Below are positions 16,303-24,001 of a DNA stretch of 64,000 nt, piece after piece. Source of the stretch: Streptomyces tardus (GTDB taxonomy: Bacteria; Actinomycetota; Actinomycetes; Streptomycetales; Streptomycetaceae); assembly GCF_018101125.2 (NCBI RefSeq), contig NZ_JAELVF020000004.1, positions 186,001-250,000 on the forward strand. Direction: 5' to 3'. Made by a program: the position numbers and the translations under genes. A model generated the notes under the pieces. It was not told where the DNA came from. It made no database searches and saw nothing but the letters and a program-made list of their open reading frames with translations. The first letter of the stretch is position 1. Every line of letters begins with the position of its first letter.

Positions 16303-17232
16303 TCAGCCCGCCACCCACTCCGGCATCCACACCTCCTGCGGGGCTTGCGGGGCAGCCGTGCGCAGATGGTCGCGCAGCGCGGTCAGCACGGGGTGCCGGT
16401 CCCCACTGCGGAACAGCAGCAGGTGCGGGTAGACCGGCGTCGGATCGTGCAGGGGAATGCGCCGCAGATCGTGGGTCTGCGGCCACAGGTACCGGTCGCC
16501 GCCGCCGACCAGGGTGGCCAGCGAGGCTGATTCGGCCAGTGCGTCCATCAGGGCCTCGTCGCCGAAATGGGGGCCGAGTGCGTCGATGCTCAGACCGAAG
16601 GTCTCGGCCAGCGACCGGTGGAACGAAGCCCACTCCGTGCCCGGTGCGATCCCCGGGATCCAGATCCGGTGACCGACCAGGTCCGTGGGGGTGACCCCGG
16701 GAGAGCCGGCCAGCGGGTGGCCGGGCCCGACGAGCAGCTCCAGGGGTGCGTCCAGAAGGCGTTCGATGCTGAGCCCGGCCGGTACGCGGTCCGCCGGCAG
16801 GGCGCGGAAGGACGCGTCGACGGTCCCGTCGAGCACCGCACGGGCGGCCTGGCCGGCGTTCGCCTCGCTCAGGGTGACGGCGTCGAGCTCCGTTCCGGGG
16901 CGGGAGCGGTAGAAGCGGTGGACGGCCTGCGCCGGCAGGATGCGCCGGTTGAGGACGTCGATCCGCAGCGGGCGGCTTCCGGGGCGTACGGACTGCTCGG
17001 CCCGTTCGACGGCCGCCACCGCCGCCCTGGCGTGCGGCAGGAGGACCTGCCCGTCCGGGCTGAGCCGCGAGCCCCTGGGCGTGCGCACCACGAGCACGAC
17101 CTCCAGGCGGCGCTCCAGGGCGGCGATCCGCTTGGAGACCGCCTGCTGACTCACCCCCAACTCGTCGGCCGCGGCCTGGAAATGGCCGGTACCGGCGACG
17201 GTCACGAACGTCCGCAGCGCTTCGACATCCAC
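16303..17232 (-). CDS. LysR-family transcriptional regulator
   Basis: I start this at GTG 17232 (309 residues: VDVEALRTFVTVAGTGHF) because TACGGT lies seven bases upstream, typical of a leaderless gene; the frame stays open to 17361. The winged helix is at residues about 4-60 (FQAAADELGVSQQAVSKRIAALERRL) and the rest is the two-lobed ligand-binding domain (PLRIDVLNRRI, LELLVGPGHPLAG). It is divergent from a hexapeptide acetyltransferase gene, its probable target, and a perfect 17-bp inverted repeat lies between them. The inducer is unknown. Confidence 0.92.
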   Translation of the reverse strand: MDVEALRTFVTVAGTGHFQAAADELGVSQQAVSKRIAALERRLEVVLVVRTPRGSRLSPDGQVLLPHARAAVAAVERAEQSVRPGSRPLRIDVLNRRILPAQAVHRFYRSRPGTELDAVTLSEANAGQAARAVLDGTVDASFRALPADRVPAGLSIERLLDAPLELLVGPGHPLAGSPGVTPTDLVGHRIWIPGIAPGTEWASFHRSLAETFGLSIDALGPHFGDEALMDALAESASLATLVGGGDRYLWPQTHDLRRIPLHDPTPVYPHLLLFRSGDRHPVLTALRDHLRTAAPQAPQEVWMPEWVAG

Positions 17233-17239
17233 ATCTCCC

Positions 17240-17287
17240 ACCGTAGCTGCACAACCGAGGGTTGTGTCCGGAGCGCTTTCGGGTTGT
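17240..17287. promoter_or_regulatory. LysR-gene promoter and inverted-repeat operator
   Basis: TACGGT on the minus strand (17245-17240) is the -10 of the LysR gene. CACAACC-GAG-GGTTGTG (17250-17266) is a perfect 7+3+7 inverted repeat over its upstream promoter, and a further half-site GGTTGT occurs at 17282-17287. This layout, an autoregulatory site plus an activation half-site toward the divergent gene, fits LysR operators. Confidence 0.6.
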
Positions 17288-17323
17288 TTGATCGTGCGCG
17301 CTGCGCGGTGGTGGGATCGGCGC

Positions 17324-17875
17324 ATGTCCTCCCGCACTGAGCAGATCATGCATGTCCGCACACCCGAGTTTGCACGTCACGCGGAGCGGGTCGTCGAGGT
17401 GACCGATGCGACCTCCCGGCTGAACGTGCTTCCTTTCAGCGACAGCGAAGGTCGCGCCGAACTACTGTCGGTTGTGTTCGGCGGTCCGTTGCCCGAGTCG
17501 GTGGTGATCTACCCGCCGTTCTTCACCGAGTACGGGCTGAACACGACGTTCGGGGAGAGGGTCTTCGTCAACCAGGGGTGCACCTTCATGGACCGGGGAG
17601 GCATCCGCATCGGCGACGGCGTCATGATCGCCCCCAGGGTCAGCCTCATCACCGGAGGCCATCCGCTGCCCCTGGCCGAACGCCGCGAGCACCTCTGCTT
17701 CGCACCGATCGTCGTCGAGGACGAGGTGTGGATCGGAACCTCCGCCGTGATCACTCAGGGGGTGACCGTCGGCGCCGGAGCGGTGGTCGCTGCCGGCGCG
17801 GTGGTCACTCGTGACGTCCCTGCGGGCACCGTGGTCGGGGGAGTGCCCGCACGGGTGATCGGAACGATCGACTGA
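17324..17875 (+). CDS. Maltose/galactoside-type O-acetyltransferase (hexapeptide repeat)
   Basis: The 183-residue protein from ATG 17324 matches the LacA/Maa family: YPPFFTEYGLNTTFGERVFVNQGCTFMDRGGIRIGD and then left-handed beta-helix turns (APRVSLITGGHPL with the catalytic His, VVEDEVWIGTSAVITQGVTVGAGAVVAAGAVVTRDVPAG). It should acetylate a sugar or related hydroxyl with acetyl-CoA as a cytoplasmic trimer. The natural acceptor is unknown. It is divergent from the LysR gene across a shared operator region, so LysR control is likely. Confidence 0.92.
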   Translation: MSSRTEQIMHVRTPEFARHAERVVEVTDATSRLNVLPFSDSEGRAELLSVVFGGPLPESVVIYPPFFTEYGLNTTFGERVFVNQGCTFMDRGGIRIGDGVMIAPRVSLITGGHPLPLAERREHLCFAPIVVEDEVWIGTSAVITQGVTVGAGAVVAAGAVVTRDVPAGTVVGGVPARVIGTID

Positions 17876-18144
17876 GCCCGGTCGCGGTCGGCGACGCCTC
17901 GGCCCTCGGAGCGCGCGACGCCAGTGCCGCTGTGCACTGACGTGCTGTCACCTGCGGTCCGGTGGCGGAGAGTTGGTGGGCCGCCGTCCCTCGGCTGCCG
18001 CCGGGCGAGGGGCGCGTGCGGTGGTGGCGCCGTCGGCCGGAAGTCCGCGCTCGTCGCGCGGTGCTCGTGGTGCGGTAGCAGTCGCGCCGCTCGGCCGCGC
18101 GCTCGGTGTCGTACGGGCGGGGGCCCGCGGCCGACGGCGGCGCC

Positions 18145-18663
18145 TCAGTGCCTGGCGTCCCCGTCGGCGGGTGTCTCCAGTGCCTTCTTGAGGTTGTCCA
18201 GAGTGCGGCGGATGTTGCCTCGTTGGAAGTCGGCGAAGGTCTGGCCGCGGGTGGCGATCCGGTCGAAGATCCCGGCCGCGAAGTCGGGCCAGGACCGGTC
18301 GTCGATCCACGTCTCGGTCACCCTCGTGCCGACGGGGGTCGGCTCGAACCGGTACTCCCAGGTCGCGATCGGGGCGCGCAGCCGGGGGCGGCGGACGCCG
18401 ATGGCCCGCACCCTGAAGGCGAACCGCTCCCCGGAATCGGCGGCGACCACCTCGCAACGGGTGGTCCAGCGGAAGGCACCGCGTTTGTTGCGCCCGTCGA
18501 AGACCATGCCGACGAACGCGCCGCCGTCCCGGTCCTGAACGGTCGCCCCGAGGTTCTCCGGGCTCCAGCGGCCCATTTTCGTCGGGTCGCTCACCTGCTC
18601 GTACGCGATGGACGGGCTGACGGCGATCTCGATGCTGTCCGAAACCTGCAGCGTGCGCGCCAT
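18145..18663 (-). CDS. SRPBCC-family (polyketide cyclase/START-like) protein
   Basis: ATG 18663 has GGAGGAG seven bases ahead; the 172-residue product starts MARTLQVSDSIEIAVSPSIAYEQVSDPTKMGRWSPE. This beginning and the later RFEPTPVGTRVTETW are typical of the helix-grip SRPBCC fold that holds a hydrophobic ligand in a cavity. The group is large, and streptomycete members annotated polyketide cyclase mostly have no known reaction. It stands alone, converging with the acetyltransferase gene and divergent from the metallophosphoesterase gene. Confidence 0.88.
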   Translation of the reverse strand: MARTLQVSDSIEIAVSPSIAYEQVSDPTKMGRWSPENLGATVQDRDGGAFVGMVFDGRNKRGAFRWTTRCEVVAADSGERFAFRVRAIGVRRPRLRAPIATWEYRFEPTPVGTRVTETWIDDRSWPDFAAGIFDRIATRGQTFADFQRGNIRRTLDNLKKALETPADGDARH

Positions 18664-18849
18664 GGAACTCCTCCGATCCTCTCCGGCGACCCTACCGCCC
18701 GGTAGCAAGCAGTGCTCCGCCCGTCCCGTCCTCCGTGTGGAGCTCGGACCGGTCGGCCCGCCATCTCCCGCACTGGGTGCGGCTGTTCATCGGCGGTGGC
18801 CTGCGCCTACGCTCGGGGCGAGATCAACCGGTCCGCGAGAGGGAGCAGG

Positions 18850-19779
18850 ATGCCTACGACGCCGTACGAAGTGCGCGGCACGGTGGAACCGACCGGTGCC
18901 GCCGAGCCCGGCGCCGCACCGGAGCCGGAGGCGCAGGGCCGGGCGGCGAAGCTGGTGGCGATCAGCGATCTCCACATCCGCTACCAGGAGAACCGCGAGA
19001 TCACCGACGCCATCCAGCCGGAGTCGCCGCAGGACTGGCTGGTGATCGCCGGCGACATCGGTGAGACGGTCGCGGACATCGAGTGGACGCTGCGGATCAT
19101 GACCGAGCGGTTCGCGCGGGTGATCTGGGTCCCGGGCAACCACGAGCTGTGGACCGCGCCCGGCGATCCGGTGCAGCTGCGCGGGGAGGCCAAGTACCGC
19201 CATCTCGTGGAGCTGGCACGGTCGTTGGGCGTGGTCACCCCCGAGGACCCGTTCCCCGTCTTCGAGGGGATCGGCGGCCCGGTCGTGGTCGCGCCGCTCT
19301 TCCTGCTCTACGACTACAGCTTCCGGATGCCCGGGGTGGCGACCAAGGAAGAGGCACTGCGTCGGGCGACCGAGGCCGGGGTGGTGTGCACCGACGAGCA
19401 CCTGCTCCACCCCGATCCGTACCCGACGCTGGACGCCTGGTGCCGCGCCCGGCTGGAGTACAGCGAGAAGCGGCTGGTCGAGCTCTCGGGCGAGCTGCCC
19501 ACCGTGCTGATCAACCACTGGCCGGTGGTGCGGGAGCCGACCGACGTGCTCTGGTACCCGGAGTTCGCGCTGTGGTGTGGGACCGAGGCCACCGCCGACT
19601 GGCCGACCCGCTTCGGCGCCGCGACCGTCGTCTACGGGCATCTGCACATTCCGCGGCTGATGCGGATCGACGGCGTACCGCACCAGGAGGTCTCGCTCGG
19701 TTATCCCCGCGAGTGGCGTCGCCACGGACGCTCCCCGGGGCGGCCGGTGCAGATCCTCCCGCCCCCGGCCGCCGGCTGA
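18850..19779 (+). CDS. Calcineurin-like metallophosphoesterase
   Basis: ATG 18850 follows GAGGGAGCAGG. The 309-residue protein carries the metallophosphoesterase motifs in order: AISDLHI (D-x-H), IAGDIGE (GD), VPGNHELW (GNHE), INHWP (H) and VYGHLHI (GHxH), which bind two metal ions. It should hydrolyse a phosphoester in the cytoplasm; there is no signal peptide. In many streptomycetes a gene like this precedes a phosphopantetheinyl transferase, but none follows here. The N-terminal 35 residues are Ala/Pro/Glu-rich and look disordered. Confidence 0.92.
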   Translation: MPTTPYEVRGTVEPTGAAEPGAAPEPEAQGRAAKLVAISDLHIRYQENREITDAIQPESPQDWLVIAGDIGETVADIEWTLRIMTERFARVIWVPGNHELWTAPGDPVQLRGEAKYRHLVELARSLGVVTPEDPFPVFEGIGGPVVVAPLFLLYDYSFRMPGVATKEEALRRATEAGVVCTDEHLLHPDPYPTLDAWCRARLEYSEKRLVELSGELPTVLINHWPVVREPTDVLWYPEFALWCGTEATADWPTRFGAATVVYGHLHIPRLMRIDGVPHQEVSLGYPREWRRHGRSPGRPVQILPPPAAG

Positions 19780-20090
19780 GGCGGGCCCGGCGGGCCCGCC
19801 GGGTACCGGCGAACGGGCGTACGGGGCGGGCCGGTTGGGTCCGCGGGCCCGGTCGGGGCGGCGGGGTTGTGGGCCTGCGGAGCCGTGGGCCGGGAACGGG
19901 TGGGGCGCCAAGTCCCGCCGGAGGCAGGCGGGTTGCGCCCCGCGGGTGGTGAACGGGCGCCGTCCCGAGGCCGGTTGCCGCACGGGGGCCGGTGTGTGCC
20001 GTGCTCAGCCAGTGCGGTGCGGTGCGGTGCGGTGCAGCGCGAGGCGCTCGCCGGGGGGACGTGCCCGGGGCGGCCGTCGCCGGAAAACCG
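19780..20090. other. Gap with no gene
   Basis: About 310 bases of GC-rich sequence without a credible frame. It holds runs such as GGGCCCG and a GTGCG tandem repeat (annotated separately). Confidence 0.5.
20012..20036. repeat. Tandem GTGCG pentamer, five copies
   Basis: GTGCG is repeated four times and followed by GTGCA. It lies about 55 bases before the promoter of the rsgA transcript and could vary in length by slippage. Confidence 0.8.
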
Positions 20091-20120
20091 TTGGCGCCCG
20101 AAGTGGCGTGCCGCTAGCGT
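20091..20120 (+). promoter_or_regulatory. Promoter of the uORF-rsgA transcript
   Basis: TTGGCG (20091-20096) and TAGCGT (20115-20120) are 18 bases apart, a good vegetative-type promoter. Transcription would begin near 20127, about 75 bases before the small frame at 20201. Confidence 0.6.
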
Positions 20121-20200
20121 CGAGCACGTACCGCGCGCCCCGCCGGTGCCGCACGCCGCCGGTCCCGCGACCGGCAGGGAAGAGCAGGAGGTGAGTGCTG

Positions 20201-20284
20201 ATGACTGTCCTGGCAGAGGGCTTCGCCCGCACCGCGACCGTCCACCACTCCAAGTGCGGCCCGAGATCGGCGCCCGTCGGCTGA
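20201..20284 (+). CDS. 27-residue small protein or leader peptide before rsgA
   Basis: ATG 20201 is preceded by AGGAGGTG seven bases away, close to the full anti-Shine-Dalgarno complement and among the strongest ribosome sites in the window. The frame encodes MTVLAEGFARTATVHH followed by SKCGPRSAPVG and stops at 20284, 88 bases before rsgA. I do not recognise the peptide. Its own promoter and strong ribosome site argue that it is translated; it may be a regulatory upstream frame for rsgA or a small protein in its own right. Confidence 0.55.
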   Translation: MTVLAEGFARTATVHHSKCGPRSAPVG

Positions 20285-20372
20285 CGTTCCGCTCGCGCGG
20301 ACCCGCCCGGCGTTCCGCCCCGCCCGTCGTCACGGGTTCTCGGGGCCGCCCTTCGGTTCGAAGGGTTTTCCG

Positions 20373-21542
20373 TTGTCTTCATCTGTCACTCCGGCAGCAC
20401 GCGACGCCGTGTCCTCGTGCGGCACCGCGTCTCCGTTCCGCACCGCGCATCCGCTCGCCCGCTACGGCTGGGACGAGGGGTTCGCCGAGAGTTTCACCCC
20501 GTACCGCGACGGCGGCCTGGTGCCGGGCCGCGTGGTGCGGGTCGACCGCGGCCGTCTCGACGTGGTCGTCGCCGACGGCGAGGGGGTCACCACGATCCTC
20601 GCCGACACCGGGCTCGTCGCCACCGGCGATCCGGCCCGGGTGCCCTGCACCGGGGACTGGGCGGTGGTCGAACCCGACCACCGGCAGGGCGCGTTCGTCC
20701 GTGCGCTGCTGCCCCGGCGCACTGCCTTCTGGCGTTCGGCGTCCTCCAAGCGGTCGGACGGGCAGGTCCTGGCCGCCAACATCGACCACAGCGTCATCTG
20801 CGTCTCCCTCGTCGGCCCGTTGGACCAGGGCAGGTTGGAGCGCTTCGTCGCGCTGGCCTGGTCCAGCGGCGCAGCGCCTGTGGTGGTTCTGACCAAGGCC
20901 GACCTCGCGCCGGACCTGGAACATGCGCTCGCCGACGCGGCTGCCGTCGCTCCCGGGGTCCCCGTGGTTCCCGTCAGCGCTGCTTCGGGAGAGGGCGTGG
21001 CCGAGCTCTCCGCGCTGCTCGGCTGCGGCACCAGCGTGCTGCTCGGCGTCTCCGGCGCGGGCAAGTCCACGCTGACCAACGCCCTGCTCGGCGAGGAGGT
21101 GATGTACGTGGCCTCCGTGCGCGACCGGGACGGCAAGGGCCGGCACACCACCACCACGCGCGAGCTGTACGCAACCGACTCCGGCCGGGTGTTCATCGAC
21201 ACCCCGGGGCTGCGCGGGGTCGGTCTCTGGGACGCGGGCGAGGGCCTGGGCCGGGCGTTCGGAGAGATCGAGGGCCTCGCGCGGCGGTGCCGGTTCGGCG
21301 ACTGCGGTCACCGCTCCGAGCCGGGCTGCGCAGTACAGGACGCCGTGGCGGACGGCGAGTTGGCGCTCCGTCGGCTGGAGAGCTACCGCAGGCTGCGCCG
21401 GGAGGACGAGCGGCTCGCCGCGCGTACCGACGCACGTCTGCGGGCCGAGCAGCGAAAGGAGTACAAGCGCCGGGACGCCGACGGCCGGGCGCGCGGCGAG
21501 CACAAGCGCGGCGGGCACCGGTACGACGGCCGGCGGTCGTAG
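20373..21542 (+). CDS. rsgA: Ribosome small-subunit-dependent GTPase A
   Basis: The best start is TTG 20373, eight bases after AAGGG; the product has 389 residues. The order is an N-terminal OB-fold (about 35-100), then a circularly permuted GTPase with G4 TKAD before G1 GVSGAGKST and G3 DTPG, then the zinc knuckle CRFGDCGHRSEPGC and a basic C-terminal tail. RsgA acts late in 30S assembly and its GTPase is triggered by the small subunit. This is the long streptomycete type with HPLARYGWDEGFAE at the N-terminus, which I believe is a second copy beside the standard rsgA found elsewhere in such genomes. Confidence 0.9.
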   Translation: MSSSVTPAARDAVSSCGTASPFRTAHPLARYGWDEGFAESFTPYRDGGLVPGRVVRVDRGRLDVVVADGEGVTTILADTGLVATGDPARVPCTGDWAVVEPDHRQGAFVRALLPRRTAFWRSASSKRSDGQVLAANIDHSVICVSLVGPLDQGRLERFVALAWSSGAAPVVVLTKADLAPDLEHALADAAAVAPGVPVVPVSAASGEGVAELSALLGCGTSVLLGVSGAGKSTLTNALLGEEVMYVASVRDRDGKGRHTTTTRELYATDSGRVFIDTPGLRGVGLWDAGEGLGRAFGEIEGLARRCRFGDCGHRSEPGCAVQDAVADGELALRRLESYRRLRREDERLAARTDARLRAEQRKEYKRRDADGRARGEHKRGGHRYDGRRS

Positions 21543-21618
21543 CCTGGCCGCGTGTGGAAGCTGAGCCGGAGTGAACGCGACATCCGCCGCATTCGTGGCG
21601 CGGAGGGTGCCGTGTACG

Positions 21619-21653
21619 CGCCCGACTCCCCTCGCAGCGAGGGGAGTCGGGCG
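21619..21653 (+). promoter_or_regulatory. Perfect 16-bp hairpin covering the next gene's ribosome site
   Basis: Arms 21619-21634 and 21638-21653 (5' arm CGCCCGACTCCCCTCG) pair perfectly around a CAG loop. The 3' arm contains the GGGGAG ribosome site and the first base of GTG 21653. It could terminate rsgA transcripts or hide the start of the next gene. Confidence 0.7.
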
Positions 21654-22222
21654 TGAACGCGTTCGACGAGACTGACCTCCAGTTGGTGCTGCTGCGGCGG
21701 ATGGCCGACTTCCAGCCCGATCTTGTCAACGACGCCCTGCGGGAGTTGGGCGTCGACCGGGCCAGGATGCGGGAGGCCAACCGGCGTTGGCAGGCGATGG
21801 TGCGCGCGCCGCGCGGCCGGGGCGCGCTGGGCCGCTACCGCGCGGCGCTCGGCGAACCGGAGTCGGTCGGCCGTCGCGCCGTCGGTGATCTGGAGTTCCG
21901 GGCGTTCCTGTGGCCGCTTCCGCTCTGGCCGGATCTGCGACTGGAGGTTCTGGCGGTGCCGGGCGGCCCCGTGTGGAACGAGTGGCTGGTACGTGCGCCC
22001 TCCGCGCCGGGCCCGGACCTGCACACGGTGGCGGACCTGCGGCCCTGGTCGTGCACGGTGGACGAGGTTGCCCGCGCCTTCCCGCCCGCGATCCCGCTGG
22101 AGGGGTCGGCGCCGACCCGTTGGCGGCTGCGTTTCGAGGCGCCCGGTGCGCAGGACGGTGAACCCCGGCCGGTGCTCGCCGAGTTCACCTGGGGCCTGCT
22201 CCAGCGCCTCCCCGAGCGCTGA
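21653..22222 (+). CDS. Conserved hypothetical protein
   Basis: The 189-residue protein from GTG 21653 begins NAFDETDLQLVLLRRMADFQPDLVNDALRELGVDRARMREANRRW, an all-helical stretch, followed by a beta-rich part (FRAFLWPLPLWPDLRLEVLAVPGGPVWNEWLV). I see no signal peptide, membrane segment or catalytic motif and do not recognise a family. Codon use and third-position GC look like a real gene. It follows rsgA by 110 bases, across a strong hairpin that overlaps its start. A later start at ATG 21701 (MADFQPD) would lie outside the hairpin. Confidence 0.75.
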   Translation: MNAFDETDLQLVLLRRMADFQPDLVNDALRELGVDRARMREANRRWQAMVRAPRGRGALGRYRAALGEPESVGRRAVGDLEFRAFLWPLPLWPDLRLEVLAVPGGPVWNEWLVRAPSAPGPDLHTVADLRPWSCTVDEVARAFPPAIPLEGSAPTRWRLRFEAPGAQDGEPRPVLAEFTWGLLQRLPER

Positions 22223-22236
22223 ACGGTCCCGGCCGG

Positions 22237-22275
22237 GCTCTGGCCGAGCCTGCCTGAGCTCTGGCCGAGCCTGCC
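22237..22275. repeat. 18-bp direct repeat
   Basis: GCTCTGGCCGAGCCTGCC occurs at 22237-22254 and again at 22258-22275, exactly 21 bases apart. It lies between two genes with no known role. Confidence 0.85.
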
Positions 22276-22475
22276 AGGCTCGGAGAGACCGCTGCCCCGC
22301 AGCGGGTCGCCGCGTCCGCTCTGCTGCCCGTTCCGTCGGTGTCGTCGCGGCCACGGCGGTGGTGTACCGCCGCGAGGCGCGGCCCATGCGTGCCCCGACG
22401 GCCGGGGGACGGCCGTCGGCGGTGTCCGAATTCCGCCAGTGCGTACGCCGCGCGCGGGCCCACACTGGAGTGGTG

Positions 22476-23930
22476 ATGGACGACGAGAGCAGGTACGAGG
22501 CGGTGCGCAGCCGCGACGCGCGTTTCGACGGGGTGTTCTTCACCGCCGTCACCACCACCCGCATCTACTGCCGCCCCAGCTGTCCCGCCCGGACGCCGTT
22601 GCGCGCCAACGTGGCCTTTCACGCCTCCGCCGCAGCCGCCCAGGCTGCCGGCTTCCGCGCCTGCAAACGTTGCCGGCCGGACGCCGTGCCCGGCTCGGCG
22701 GAGTGGAACATCCGGGCGGACTCGGTCGGCCGGGCCATGCGGCTGATCAACGACGGAGTCGTCGACCGGGAGGGCGTCGGCGGGCTCGCCCGGCGGCTGG
22801 GCTACAGCACCCGTCAGGTGCAGCGGCAGCTCACCGAGGAGCTGGGAGCCGGCCCGGTCGCCCTCGCCCGGGCCGGCCGGGCGCACAGCGCGCGGGTGCT
22901 TCTGCAGACCACCGCACTGCCCGTCACCGAGATCGCGTTCGCCGCGGGCTTCGCCAGCGTCCGGCAGTTCAACGACACCGTCAGGCAGATCTACGACAGC
23001 ACCCCCACCGCCCTGCGCGGCGCCGCCAGACCGTCCGCCGGGGGCGACGGCATCAGACTGCGCCTGGCCCACCGCGGCCCCTTCGCAAGTCGGCAGCTCT
23101 TCGATTTCCTCGGCCGCCGTGTGGTGCCCGGCATCGAGGCAATGGACGGGACCCCCGGCAGCCGCAGCTACCGGCGGACGCTCGCACTGCCGTACGGGCA
23201 CGCGGTCGCGGAGGTGGGGGAGAAGGGCGGCCCGGGATGGCTGGAGTGCCGACTGCGGCTGAGCGACGTGCGGGACCTCACCGCCGCCGTCCAGCGGCTG
23301 CGCAGACTCTTCGACCTCGACGCCGACCCGCACGCAGTGCTGGAGAGCCTCGGCGCGGACTCGCGCATCGGCGCCCTGGCGGGGGCAACTCCGGGGCTGC
23401 GCTCGCCGGGCGCTGCCGACGCCTCGGAGCTCGCAGCGCGTGCGGTGCTGGGCCAGCAGGTGACCGTCGGCGCGGCGCGCGGCCTGGCCGGCCGGCTGGT
23501 CGCCGCGTACGGCAAACCGCTGCCCGAGCCCGTCGGCCCCCTCACCCATCTCTTTCCCGCGCCCGAAGCCCTCGCGCAGGCGGAGCTGGGCGAGTTGGGC
23601 ATGCCCGAGGCGCGCCGGGCCGCGCTGCGCACGCTGATGGCCGCGCTGACCGACGGCCGGATCGCGCTCGACCCGGGCGCCGACCGGGACGAGGCGGAGC
23701 GCTCGCTGCTCGCCCTGCGCGGCATCGGCCCGTGGACGGCCGGCTATCTGCGGATGCGCGCGCTCGCCGACCCGGACGTCTTCCTCGCCTCGGACGTGGG
23801 CGTACGGCAGGGCCTGGAGCGGCTCGGCGCGGCGCCCGCGGACGCGGAACGCTGGCGGCCGTGGCGCTCGTACGCCCTGCACCACCTGTGGAACTCCCTC
23901 ACACCGCAGGGGAGTTCGCCATTGCCGTGA
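22476..23930 (+). CDS. alkA: Ada-type zinc/AraC domain fused to AlkA 3-methyladenine DNA glycosylase
   Basis: I use ATG 22476 (484 residues); GTG 22473 directly before it is possible. Residues about 1-75 form the Ada zinc module, with Cys in IYCRPSCPA and ACKRC, the site that takes methyl from phosphotriesters in Ada. Residues about 85-175 are an AraC-type helix-turn-helix (LARRLGYSTRQVQRQL, ITEIAFAAGFASVRQFN type). Residues about 190-484 are AlkA, with helix-hairpin-helix LRGIGPWTAGYLRMRAL and the catalytic Asp in LASDVG. The protein should sense methylation and excise alkylated bases. The Ada methyltransferase domain (PCHR) is absent, so any separate ada/ogt gene lies elsewhere. Confidence 0.93.
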   Translation: MDDESRYEAVRSRDARFDGVFFTAVTTTRIYCRPSCPARTPLRANVAFHASAAAAQAAGFRACKRCRPDAVPGSAEWNIRADSVGRAMRLINDGVVDREGVGGLARRLGYSTRQVQRQLTEELGAGPVALARAGRAHSARVLLQTTALPVTEIAFAAGFASVRQFNDTVRQIYDSTPTALRGAARPSAGGDGIRLRLAHRGPFASRQLFDFLGRRVVPGIEAMDGTPGSRSYRRTLALPYGHAVAEVGEKGGPGWLECRLRLSDVRDLTAAVQRLRRLFDLDADPHAVLESLGADSRIGALAGATPGLRSPGAADASELAARAVLGQQVTVGAARGLAGRLVAAYGKPLPEPVGPLTHLFPAPEALAQAELGELGMPEARRAALRTLMAALTDGRIALDPGADRDEAERSLLALRGIGPWTAGYLRMRALADPDVFLASDVGVRQGLERLGAAPADAERWRPWRSYALHHLWNSLTPQGSSPLP

Positions 23931-24001
23931 CGAGAGGGCGGCCGGGCGCGGGGGCGGCCGTGACGACGGTGCGGCCCGGGAGGAGGTCGGCCGCGCCGGG
24001 G

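Noticed and set aside
21552..21656. 34-codon frame from GTG 21552 with TAGCCT six bases ahead
   Set aside because: It could be leaderless, but the peptide is not recognisable, runs through the perfect hairpin and overlaps the next start; too weak to list as a gene.
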